A DNA stretch of 33,974 bases. It comes from Deltaproteobacteria bacterium. GTDB lineage: Bacteria > Desulfobacterota > Desulfomonilia > Desulfomonilales > Desulfomonilaceae. This document shows, one piece after another, positions 27,409-33,974 of this stretch. The position numbers and the translations under genes are program-made. The stretch spans positions 1 to 33,974 of the forward strand of contig JAJYDQ010000043.1 in assembly GCA_021777225.1 (NCBI GenBank), read 5' to 3'. Numbering within the stretch: the first letter of the stretch is position 1; each line of letters begins with the position of its first letter. Below the pieces are notes generated by a model. That model worked only from the letters and a program-made list of their open reading frames with translations. It made no database searches and had not been told where the DNA came from.

Positions 27409-28317
27409 ATGAGTATTCTGAATTTAATCGGGAACACACCGTTAGTTAAAATTGAGGATCCCAACAGGGGCAATCGGGTTCGAATTTTGGGAAAACTCGA
27501 AGGCAATAACCCGGGCGGGTCCATAAAGGACAGAATAGCTGTTTACATGATCCAAAAGGCTGAGGAACAAGGTCTAATAACCAAAGAAAAAATAATACTT
27601 GAGCCCACGTCTGGAAACACTGGTATCGGATTATCAATGGTCGCCGCCTGTAAAGGCTACAGGTGTCTTCTTACCTTGCCGGGGTGTGTCAGTTTGGAGA
27701 GAAGGAACACACTGAGAGCGTTCGGGGCGGAACTGGAAATTACGGAATCATGTGAAAGCACGGATGGAGCGATAAGACGCGCCCAACAAATCTATGAATC
27801 TGAGCCGGAAAAATATTTCATGCCCAACCAATTCGAAAACCCTTACAACTGGGAGGCGCACTATATGACCACGGGCGTTGAAATACTCGAACAGACACAA
27901 AATGATGTTGATGTCTTTGTTGCCGGCATGGGTACCACGGGAACCTTGATGGGTATATCTAGACGCCTCAAAGAAACAAATTCGGCCATAAAGGTTATTG
28001 GTGTCGAGCCGGTTAAGGGACATACGATACAAGGCTTAAAGAATATGACTGAAGCCATAGTGCCTAAAATTTATGAACCATCTAGAATCGATGAAATCAT
28101 TAAAGTCAATGATGAACAGGCATATGATACAACTCGATGGTTGGCGTTGACTCAGGGGATTTTTGTTGGAATGAGCGCCGGTGCTGCAGTGTACGGGGCA
28201 GTCCAGATTTCCAAGAGCATGAATTGTGGAACAGTTGTTTGCATTTTGCCCGATCGGGGAGATCGTTACTTGAGCACTACTCTGTTTAAGTCAATTTGTG
28301 CAAAGTGCCCACCGTAG
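27409..28317 (+). CDS. cysK: Cysteine synthase family PLP enzyme
   Basis: A fold-type II PLP enzyme of 302 residues that most likely joins O-acetylserine and sulfide to cysteine. GGSIKDRIA carries the Schiff-base Lys40, EPTSGNTGIGL (65-75) binds the substrate carboxylate, GMGTTGTLMGI is the PLP phosphate loop, and ILPDRGDRYLST is the late conserved segment. CysM or a cystathionine beta-synthase catalytic domain are close alternatives that sequence alone does not exclude. The C-terminus ends CAKCPP, with two cysteines that are not part of the usual fold. It appears to be a single gene; no cysE is nearby. A clear Shine-Dalgarno is lacking (TTGGGAAAAA is nearest). Confidence 0.88.
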   Translation: MSILNLIGNTPLVKIEDPNRGNRVRILGKLEGNNPGGSIKDRIAVYMIQKAEEQGLITKEKIILEPTSGNTGIGLSMVAACKGYRCLLTLPGCVSLERRNTLRAFGAELEITESCESTDGAIRRAQQIYESEPEKYFMPNQFENPYNWEAHYMTTGVEILEQTQNDVDVFVAGMGTTGTLMGISRRLKETNSAIKVIGVEPVKGHTIQGLKNMTEAIVPKIYEPSRIDEIIKVNDEQAYDTTRWLALTQGIFVGMSAGAAVYGAVQISKSMNCGTVVCILPDRGDRYLSTTLFKSICAKCPP

Positions 28318-28346
28318 GCACACGGCTGGAGGGAGAGTTTTCAGAA

Positions 28347-28775
28347 CTAGAAAAATTCGTAACACTCTCCTGGTTTGAGCTTAGTGGAGTCAAAGAAGAA
28401 AACTCGAACCCCATTATGATCGGGTAAAGCAAACTTGACAGTATTTTTGGCTCCGGAATTCAGATGAGAACTGGAATTCAGAAGATCGAACGCTACAAGG
28501 CGACCATGTTCGTATACGGGCACAGCTTCAACCACAGCCCCATTTACAGTCCAAACTGGTCTGGGAATAAAGAAGGTATAAACGGGGTATGCGCCTATCG
28601 CTTCTATTGTGGAATTTAGAGGACCCGAAGATGTCTTGCAGACCCTAACGCTTGTTATTTTCCAAGGATTTGAAGGCGCCGCGCCGGTCTGAGCCCGGCC
28701 AAATTCGAAAGAGCAGACGCTAGTTAGCGTAAACAACAATAAGGTCGCAAAACAAGTGCGCAACAACTTATTCAT
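28347..28775 (-). CDS. Secreted protein of unknown function
   Basis: A 142-residue protein with a clear N-terminal signal peptide (NKLLRTCFATLLLFTLTSVCSF, likely cleavage near GRAQ). The mature part looks like a single beta-sandwich-like domain (WKITSVRVCKTSSGPLNSTIEAIGAYPVYTFFIP) and has two cysteines (in RVCK and GECYEFF) that could form a disulfide. I do not recognise the family. No good ribosome-binding site was seen before the ATG. It converges on the cysteine synthase gene with 29 bases between stops. Confidence 0.65.
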   Translation of the reverse strand: MNKLLRTCFATLLLFTLTSVCSFEFGRAQTGAAPSNPWKITSVRVCKTSSGPLNSTIEAIGAYPVYTFFIPRPVWTVNGAVVEAVPVYEHGRLVAFDLLNSSSHLNSGAKNTVKFALPDHNGVRVFFFDSTKLKPGECYEFF

Positions 28776-28943
28776 ACTCGTTTACGCTCACGCCGCTAAT
28801 AGGCGGTTAATACCTGAAATGGCCACTTTGACCTAAGTTCAATAAGACCAAAAGAAGAATCAGGTTCGATGTCGCTGATCTCTCTTTTAGATGAACATAT
28901 AGCTGAATTTGCTTGAAAACACAAGGAAATAAATCATTCGGCG

Positions 28944-28972
28944 TTGACTGTTGGGCAAGAGTCAACTAATAT
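28944..28972 (+). promoter_or_regulatory. gapA operon promoter with overlapping dyad
   Basis: TTGACT (28944-28949) and TAATAT (28967-28972) are 17 bases apart, a near-consensus sigma-70 promoter about 36 bases before gapA. GTTGACT (28943-28949) and AGTCAAC (28960-28966) form a perfect dyad with a 10-base centre that covers the -35 and most of the spacer, where a repressor would block polymerase. Confidence 0.68.
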
Positions 28973-29007
28973 CAAATGGTTTTTTATCACCGCTGGGGAG
29001 GTTTAGT

Positions 29008-30018
29008 ATGTCAGTGAGAATTGCAATAAATGGTTTTGGACGCATCGGCAGGACGGTAATGCGGAGCGCTCTGGCAAACCCGAAAATTGAGGTAGTGGCC
29101 GTAAATGACAAAATGGATCCTAAGCTCATGGCTTTTCTGTTCAAACATGACTCAGTGCATGGACCATATCATGGAAATGTATCCTTCACCGATAGTTCCA
29201 TTGTCGTTGATAACAAAGAAATTAAAGCCTTAAAGATTACAGATGATCTGTTGAATCTTCCTTGGGCGGACCTAAAGATTGACGTAATTCTCGAATGTAC
29301 AGGTATCTTCAGAGACAAAGAAAAGGCTGGAAAACATATTCGAGCAGGCGCAAAAAAAGTCATTGTTTCCGCCCCTGGTAAAAATATTGATGGGACATTC
29401 GTAATAGGAGTCAATGACTCTGCCTATGACACCTCTAAGCACAATGTAATTTCAAACGCCTCGTGCACCACAAACTGTCTGGCTCCATTAGTAAAGGTTT
29501 TACACGACGAGTTTGGTGTTGAAAGAGGGATGATGAATACGATTCATTCCTATACAATGGATCAGAGCCTGCTTGACACTGTCCATAAAGATTTTCGCCG
29601 GGCCAGGGCAGCGGCTATAAACATGATCCCCAGCACTACGGGGGCCGCTGTGGCAATTGGATTGGTCATACCCGAACTGGCCGGAAAACTGGATGGTCTT
29701 TCAATTCGAGTTCCAACCCCTAACGTGTCAATTGTCGACCTAACCGCTATACTTAAGAAAAAGACCAGCGTTAGTGAAATCAATGCAGCCATGAAAAAGG
29801 CTTCGGAAAGTTCTTTAAAAGGAATATTGGCATATATCGAAGATCCATTGGTAAGTTCAGATTTTATTAATAGCACGTATTCATCACTTTTTGATTCTCT
29901 TTCCACTATGGTAGTAGGGGACAATATGGTGAAAGTGCTCTCGTGGTATGATAATGAATCCGGATATTCAACCAGAATGACGGACTTGGCGGCCTTTATC
30001 GGCGCAAAGTTAAAATAG
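29008..30018 (+). CDS. gapA: Glyceraldehyde-3-phosphate dehydrogenase
   Basis: Interconverts glyceraldehyde 3-phosphate and 1,3-bisphosphoglycerate. ATG 29008 is the start because GGGGAGG lies 6 bases upstream and MSVRIAINGFGRIGR is the family's N-terminus; a GTG/ATG further upstream would add residues foreign to it. The 336-residue length is normal. Asp34 in VAVND suits NAD rather than NADP. The catalytic Cys153 is in SNASCTTNC and His180 in MMNTIHSYT. A minor departure is SYTMDQSLLDTVHKDFRRARAAA where SYTNDQ...HKDLRRARAAA is usual. It is followed by pgk, tpiA and secG. Confidence 0.98.
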   Translation: MSVRIAINGFGRIGRTVMRSALANPKIEVVAVNDKMDPKLMAFLFKHDSVHGPYHGNVSFTDSSIVVDNKEIKALKITDDLLNLPWADLKIDVILECTGIFRDKEKAGKHIRAGAKKVIVSAPGKNIDGTFVIGVNDSAYDTSKHNVISNASCTTNCLAPLVKVLHDEFGVERGMMNTIHSYTMDQSLLDTVHKDFRRARAAAINMIPSTTGAAVAIGLVIPELAGKLDGLSIRVPTPNVSIVDLTAILKKKTSVSEINAAMKKASESSLKGILAYIEDPLVSSDFINSTYSSLFDSLSTMVVGDNMVKVLSWYDNESGYSTRMTDLAAFIGAKLK

Positions 30019-30036
30019 GGAAAATGTAAAAACTGT

Positions 30037-30073
30037 CAAACCGGCCCTGTGTTTTTAACAAAGGGCCGGTTTG
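30037..30073 (+). other. Strong hairpin between gapA and pgk
   Basis: CAAACCGGCCCT (30037-30048) and AGGGCCGGTTTG (30062-30073) form a perfect 12-base GC-rich stem with a 13-base loop. No T run follows on this strand, so it is more likely an mRNA-stability or processing element, or a weak terminator, than a full stop of transcription. Confidence 0.75.
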
Positions 30074-30110
30074 TCGTCTTGGCGCCAGGGATGTTATAAG
30101 GAGCTTAAAT

Positions 30111-31295
30111 ATGGCCATAAAAGGCATTGCTGACCTCGATTTATTCAATAAGCGGGTTTTTTGCCGGTTTGATTTTAACGTGCCTCTAGATGGTAACGGC
30201 GCAATTAAGGATGATACAAGAATTGTCAGGGCTTTGCCGACCATCAGATATGCGATTGAGAAAGGGGCCAGGGTAATTTTGTGTTCCCATCTTGGTAGAC
30301 CCAAAGGAACGGTAAAACCTGAACTCAGTTTAAAACCTGTGGCTACAAGATTATCAGAGCTATTGGGCCAAGATGTGGGCTTTATCAATGATTGTGTTGG
30401 GCCCAAAGTTTTGTTGGTGGTGAATAATTTACACAGCGGTGAAATGGTCCTATTGGAAAATGTGCGATTCCATAGCGAGGAGACAAAAAACGATCCCAAA
30501 TTCTCTGCTCAATTGGCCGAGCTTGCGGATGTCTACATAAATGACGCGTTCGGAACAGCGCACCGGGCCCATTGCTCAACTGTCGGAATAGCTGAACTCG
30601 TCAAGACAAAAGGGGCTGGCTTGCTGATGAAAGAGGAACTCGAAAATCTTGAAAAGGCTTTTGACAATCCCCGACACCCTGTAGTCGGAATTATTGGCGG
30701 CGCGAAAGTGTCCGATAAAATCAGTGTCCTGAAGAATATTTTGACGAAGATGAACACGGTTTTAATTGGTGGCGGAATGGCAAATACTTTTCTAAAGGCT
30801 CGAGGTCTTGAAGTGGGGAACTCATTAGTTGAAAATGACATGATCGGTATTGCAAAAGAGATTGTGGAAATCGCTTCAGCTCAAAAATGTGAACTTTGTT
30901 TACCGAAAGACGTTATAGTCGCTTCAGGTATGGATAATGACGCAAAGACAAAAGTCACTTCGGTCGACAAAATTGGTCTTGATGAAATGGCATTGGATAT
31001 CGGCCCTGACACTACACATGAATTCACGCAACATATCCAGAAAGCTGCGACGATTGTTTGGAACGGGCCAATGGGAGTTTTTGAACAAACGCATTTTAAA
31101 AAGGGGACGATGGACATAGCTAGAGCAGTTGCGGCTTCAAATGCTTTTTCAGTAGTTGGTGGAGGTGATTCTGTGCGGGCTGTGATCCAAGCCGGGGTTT
31201 CAGAAAAAATTTCCTATATATCCACCGGGGGGGGCGCATTCATGGAATTTCTTGAAGGAAAAGAGCTTCCTGGAGTTGTGGCCCTTGAATCATAA
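30111..31295 (+). CDS. pgk: Phosphoglycerate kinase
   Basis: Transfers phosphate between 1,3-bisphosphoglycerate and ADP. Family signatures are CRFDFNVPLD, CSHLGRPKG, LLENVRFHSEE, FGTAHRAHCST, GGAKVSDKI, GGGMANTF, VWNGPMGVFE, GGGDSVRAV and STGGGAFMEFLEGK. The 394-residue length is normal. The start has an AAGGAG site. It lies 92 bases after gapA, across the hairpin, and 46 bases before tpiA. Confidence 0.98.
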   Translation: MAIKGIADLDLFNKRVFCRFDFNVPLDGNGAIKDDTRIVRALPTIRYAIEKGARVILCSHLGRPKGTVKPELSLKPVATRLSELLGQDVGFINDCVGPKVLLVVNNLHSGEMVLLENVRFHSEETKNDPKFSAQLAELADVYINDAFGTAHRAHCSTVGIAELVKTKGAGLLMKEELENLEKAFDNPRHPVVGIIGGAKVSDKISVLKNILTKMNTVLIGGGMANTFLKARGLEVGNSLVENDMIGIAKEIVEIASAQKCELCLPKDVIVASGMDNDAKTKVTSVDKIGLDEMALDIGPDTTHEFTQHIQKAATIVWNGPMGVFEQTHFKKGTMDIARAVAASNAFSVVGGGDSVRAVIQAGVSEKISYISTGGGAFMEFLEGKELPGVVALES

Positions 31296-31341
31296 TTAGA
31301 TTTTAGTGTCTCCACACCGGAGATCGGAAAGGAATTGTGAA

Positions 31342-32112
31342 ATGAGTGAGCGAAAACCAATTGTTGCGGGCAATTGGAAGATGCACAATGATAGGAATGA
31401 AACTAGAACCTTAATTCGGCAAATCATTCAAAATGGTAAAAACCTCGGCCAAAATTGTGAAGTAATAATTGCGCCTCCGTTTACATCTATTGCTTGCGCG
31501 GCAAAGGAAATAGAGAACAGCGCAATTAAACTGGGCGGCCAAAACATATTCTGGGAGGATAAGGGGGCATTTACCGGAGAGATATCTGGACCAATGTTAA
31601 AAGAAATTGGATGTACTCATGTTATAATTGGGCACTCGGAGAGAAGACAGTATTTTGGGGAAACTGACGAAACGGTTAACAAAAAAATTGGAAGCGCTAT
31701 CAAACACGGCCTAATACCCATATTTTGTATGGGCGAAACTTTAATTGAAAGAGAAACTGGCCAAACTTTTGAAGTTTTAAAAAGTCAATTGGTTAAAGGA
31801 TTGAAATCTTTAAAGGTCCAAAATCCCGTCGATTTTGTAATGGCTTATGAACCCGTGTGGGCCATTGGCACAGGGAAAACCGCAAGCCCCGAACAGGCTC
31901 AGGAAGCGCATGCGTTTTTGCGACGGGAACTAGCCCTATTATGGGGAGATAAATTTGCGGCAGAAACTCGCATTCTTTACGGCGGTAGCGTAAAACCAGG
32001 TAACGCAAAGGATTTGATTGGACAAACTGATATTGATGGAGGTCTAATTGGCGGAGCGTCATTGAATGCTGAGGATTTTCTAGGTATAATTGAACAAGGC
32101 ACAGGTTTTTAG
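31342..32112 (+). CDS. tpiA: Triose-phosphate isomerase
   Basis: Interconverts dihydroxyacetone phosphate and glyceraldehyde 3-phosphate. GNWKMH carries the catalytic Lys, IIGHSERRQYF the His, and AYEPVWAIGTGKTAS the Glu; GGSVKPGNAKDL and GGLIGGASL close the phosphate site. ATG 31342 (256 residues) is preferred over a frame opening at 31306, because AAAGGAA lies upstream and the shorter protein starts like the family. It lies 15 bases before secG. Confidence 0.97.
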   Translation: MSERKPIVAGNWKMHNDRNETRTLIRQIIQNGKNLGQNCEVIIAPPFTSIACAAKEIENSAIKLGGQNIFWEDKGAFTGEISGPMLKEIGCTHVIIGHSERRQYFGETDETVNKKIGSAIKHGLIPIFCMGETLIERETGQTFEVLKSQLVKGLKSLKVQNPVDFVMAYEPVWAIGTGKTASPEQAQEAHAFLRRELALLWGDKFAAETRILYGGSVKPGNAKDLIGQTDIDGGLIGGASLNAEDFLGIIEQGTGF

Positions 32113-32127
32113 AAGGGAACGAATGAA

Positions 32128-32556
32128 ATGCTTACCGGTATTATTCTTGTAGTGCATGTAATTGTTTGTATAGCGTTGATTCTGATCATATTGCTTCAAA
32201 CAGGCAAAGGGGCGGACATTGGCGCGGTATTCGGTGGTGGTTCCAGCCAAACTGTATTTGGAAGCACAGGCGCGGCGACTTTTTTGAGTAAGTTCACCAT
32301 TGGCGCGGCAGTAATTTTTATGATTACTTCAATCGTTTTGACTTATCTTTCCAGTAAAGGCATGGCGGTTGAGGAACACTCCTTGATGAATCAACAAACA
32401 GCTCCTATCAGCGGGCCTGCAGTTCCACAATCTCAAGGACAGGACCTTGGTAAGGAGCAAAAAGCGCCTGGCGCATTACACGAAAAAAGTGGAGACGCTG
32501 GGCAAAAGTCCGGTGAGGCGACTTCAGAGGATCAAGCTGCGCCAAGCGCCAAGTAA
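32128..32556 (+). CDS. secG: Preprotein translocase subunit SecG
   Basis: Auxiliary subunit of the SecYEG translocon in the inner membrane. Two membrane helices are visible (about 3-22 and 52-72) with the conserved loop LLQTGKGADIGAVFGGGSSQTVFGS between them. The polar C-terminal tail (about 75-142, rich in Gln, Ala, Gly and Ser) is poorly conserved in the family. It is the last gene of the gapA-pgk-tpiA cluster, an order seen in many bacteria. The parS-like palindrome lies 20 bases after the stop. Confidence 0.94.
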   Translation: MLTGIILVVHVIVCIALILIILLQTGKGADIGAVFGGGSSQTVFGSTGAATFLSKFTIGAAVIFMITSIVLTYLSSKGMAVEEHSLMNQQTAPISGPAVPQSQGQDLGKEQKAPGALHEKSGDAGQKSGEATSEDQAAPSAK

Positions 32557-32576
32557 ATTGGTAAACAGCTAATTCC

Positions 32577-32622
32577 AAAAACAAAACCCTATGTTTCACG
32601 TGAAACATAGGGTTTTGTTTTT
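32577..32622. terminator. Bidirectional terminator, perfect 46-bp palindrome
   Basis: Two 23-base arms (32577-32599 and 32600-32622) are exactly complementary with no spacer, each ending in a run of five T (or A) that would serve as the U tract in either direction. It lies between convergent secG and the cdhD-like gene. Its centre is the parS consensus, listed separately. Confidence 0.85.
32592..32607. promoter_or_regulatory. parS-type ParB-binding site
   Basis: TGTTTCACGTGAAACA is a 16-base perfect palindrome identical to the well-known chromosomal parS consensus TGTTNCACGTGAAACA. No other full match was noticed in the window. parS sites usually lie near oriC, which is compatible with gyrB being 30 kb away. 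ParB binding is an inference from the sequence match. Confidence 0.82.
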
Positions 32623-32652
32623 GCCTTGAATACAGAAATTCTGGATCGACGA

Positions 32653-33963
32653 TTAACCTAAAAGCTTACTCCCTATGTCCGATATGAAAGATTTGATAGC
32701 GCGAAACGCTGCTACCATTTCTCTCAAATCCTGAACATCCTCATCGGACAAATCATCGGAAACTGAAACAGCCGAAATGCTCGCAACAGGGGCAGAAACG
32801 GCCTTCGGAGCCACCACTGGAGCCGGAGCCACCGGAACAGCGACGGTCGGCTTTTTGGCCACAACCGATGGTTTAACGACTTCTGCGGGTTTTTCGACAG
32901 GTTTGGGGGCTGGTTTAGGTTCAGCTTTGGGGGGAGCGGGTTTAGCTGGAGCGGCGCTCGGCTTGGCGGCCTCTTTCGGAGGCTCGGCCGATAGACTCAA
33001 ATCAACTCCCATGGACGCTAAGTCCGTCTTCTCAATTATCGCTCCTAAATAATTCCTTACATGCGACAATGTCTTCGGACTACGCAATATCAGTAAATCA
33101 GACCCCGCTTGTAAGGCGCTCAGAGCTGTAATGCACTCCAGGTTCACCCCTCGTAACGAAGCTTCTCCCAATTTCGCGTCCGACGGTAACTTAGCTTCTT
33201 TTGTCTTCCATACTTCCTCGGCTATATTATTTATTATCGGATACTGTAACTTGTCGTCATTCTGCGTTAACGCAGCCTGTCTCAAACGTTCCATTATCGA
33301 ATAACAATATTCCATGCCATAACCGACCGATCCAGTTGTAGGATCTATCAATACCTTGTCGGACGGCACCCCAAGGTTTTCAAGCAGGATGTTCAATTGC
33401 TTGGCCAAATTTATGTCTATAGGCGAATTGGCGGCTACCAAATGCTTATAAGCTATCGCAGCGGCGCCTATCTGCTTGTAATTGCCTTCCGTTACAGGAC
33501 CCAAAACAACATTGTGCCCTGCGCACGCCTCTGCTACCGCCTTGAGAACTTCAGTGTTCTTAGCCTCGTTAGACACACCCCATACTATTAACGGAACGTC
33601 TATCGCTTCGGCTACCTTGCGCGCTACCTCCGCCGCATGCTCCGCAGATAAGTTCTTACCATTGGGGTCCGTGCCCGCCAACCACAAACAAACCAGGTCA
33701 GCCTTATACTCATCCACACACTTCCTGGCCCATGCCACGGGATCAGAGGTAACCCCCTCATACGGCGCTAACGCCTCAGCCGCCCACTCCTCAGGTTCTA
33801 TGTCCAGAACCTGAAGAGCTAGCTTGGGAACATTCGGCCCTTCACCCTCAAAACTATAAAAACTGTAGCCGGTCTCCCCGCCAACCACTACTTCCTTGCC
33901 CGGCTTGCCTATCCTCACCTCGCGTATCTTACCCGAATACTTCACTTTTGGCAGTTCAGCCAT
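32653..33963 (-). CDS. cdhD: Acetyl-CoA decarbonylase/synthase delta (corrinoid protein small subunit)
   Basis: Small subunit of the corrinoid/iron-sulfur protein, which passes the methyl group between methyl-THF and the acetyl-CoA synthase active site. A TIM-barrel core (about 1-320) shows KYSGKIREVRIG, GGETGYSFYSFEGEGPN, DLVCLWLAGTDPNG, VLIDPTTGSVGYGMEYCYSIMERLRQAAL and GVNLECITALSALQAGSDLLILR. A long Ala/Pro/Lys-rich segment (about 325-405) then leads to a short acidic-helical end (SDEDVQDLREMVAAFRAIKSFI). The start ATG has GAAGGTG upstream, 11 bases from the window edge, so the gene is complete. The codons look more regular and GC-rich than in the neighbours, consistent with high expression. 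Further acs/cdh genes, if clustered, would lie beyond the window end. Confidence 0.92.
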   Translation of the reverse strand: MAELPKVKYSGKIREVRIGKPGKEVVVGGETGYSFYSFEGEGPNVPKLALQVLDIEPEEWAAEALAPYEGVTSDPVAWARKCVDEYKADLVCLWLAGTDPNGKNLSAEHAAEVARKVAEAIDVPLIVWGVSNEAKNTEVLKAVAEACAGHNVVLGPVTEGNYKQIGAAAIAYKHLVAANSPIDINLAKQLNILLENLGVPSDKVLIDPTTGSVGYGMEYCYSIMERLRQAALTQNDDKLQYPIINNIAEEVWKTKEAKLPSDAKLGEASLRGVNLECITALSALQAGSDLLILRSPKTLSHVRNYLGAIIEKTDLASMGVDLSLSAEPPKEAAKPSAAPAKPAPPKAEPKPAPKPVEKPAEVVKPSVVAKKPTVAVPVAPAPVVAPKAVSAPVASISAVSVSDDLSDEDVQDLREMVAAFRAIKSFISDIGSKLLG

Positions 33964-33974
33964 CTGACACCTTC

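Noticed and set aside
32777-33052. Plus-strand frame opposite the cdhD-like gene, Gly/Ala/Thr rich.
   Set aside because: It is the mirror of the Ala/Pro/Lys-rich linker; the minus strand carries the recognisable protein.

Overview
The window looks like chromosomal DNA of a Gram-negative, strictly anaerobic bacterium, most likely a Desulfobacterota (sulfate-reducing or syntrophic) lineage. This is an inference from gene content: Wood-Ljungdahl genes at both ends (a metF-metV-mvhD set at 2408-4491 and a CO dehydrogenase/acetyl-CoA synthase delta subunit at 32653-33963), a pyrophosphate-type phosphofructokinase, PAS-rich signalling genes, an AsmA-like envelope protein, a predicted beta-barrel protein, and a GyrB of the long (E. 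coli-like) form. No transposase, integrase, phage gene or CRISPR array was seen.

Layout. 1-4491: the 3' part of gyrB (+) converges, across a shared hairpin, on an mvhD-metV-metF operon (-) for the methyl branch of the Wood-Ljungdahl pathway. 4845-8368: pfp, ilvD, tadA and a tRNA-Ser(CGA) gene, all (+); the tRNA gene overlaps the end of tadA. 8527-14575: a three-gene signalling cluster (+) of hybrid histidine kinase, CheB-CheR-PAS protein and PAS protein with a Cys-rich tail. The kinase reading frame opens with eight copies of a 5-base repeat. 14609-15592: a sugar-nucleotide epimerase-like gene (-).

16054-18883: a translation operon (+) of rpsP, khpA, rimM, trmD, rplS and rnhB behind a good sigma-70-type promoter. 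18880-24575 (-): a large AsmA-like protein, a small Rho-N-domain protein and holA. 24963-28775: a lower-density stretch with a small unknown protein, a candidate small RNA or attenuator, a predicted outer-membrane barrel, a putative secreted papain-like cysteine peptidase, a cysteine synthase and a secreted protein of unknown function. 29008-32556: gapA-pgk-tpiA-secG (+) behind a near-consensus promoter overlapped by a dyad. This block ends at a perfect 46-bp palindrome whose centre is an exact match to the parS (ParB-binding) consensus; the cdhD-like gene (-) lies on the other side.

The metabolic genes fit together as central carbon flow: a reversible PPi-dependent phosphofructokinase and the triose-phosphate enzymes link hexose to acetyl-CoA, and acetyl-CoA is made or broken down by the Wood-Ljungdahl enzymes. 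The most notable observations are the parS-like palindrome that doubles as a bidirectional terminator, the (AAGAC)8 tract that should make the histidine kinase phase-variable, the tadA/tRNA-Ser overlap, and a possible small RNA or attenuator before the outer-membrane gene.
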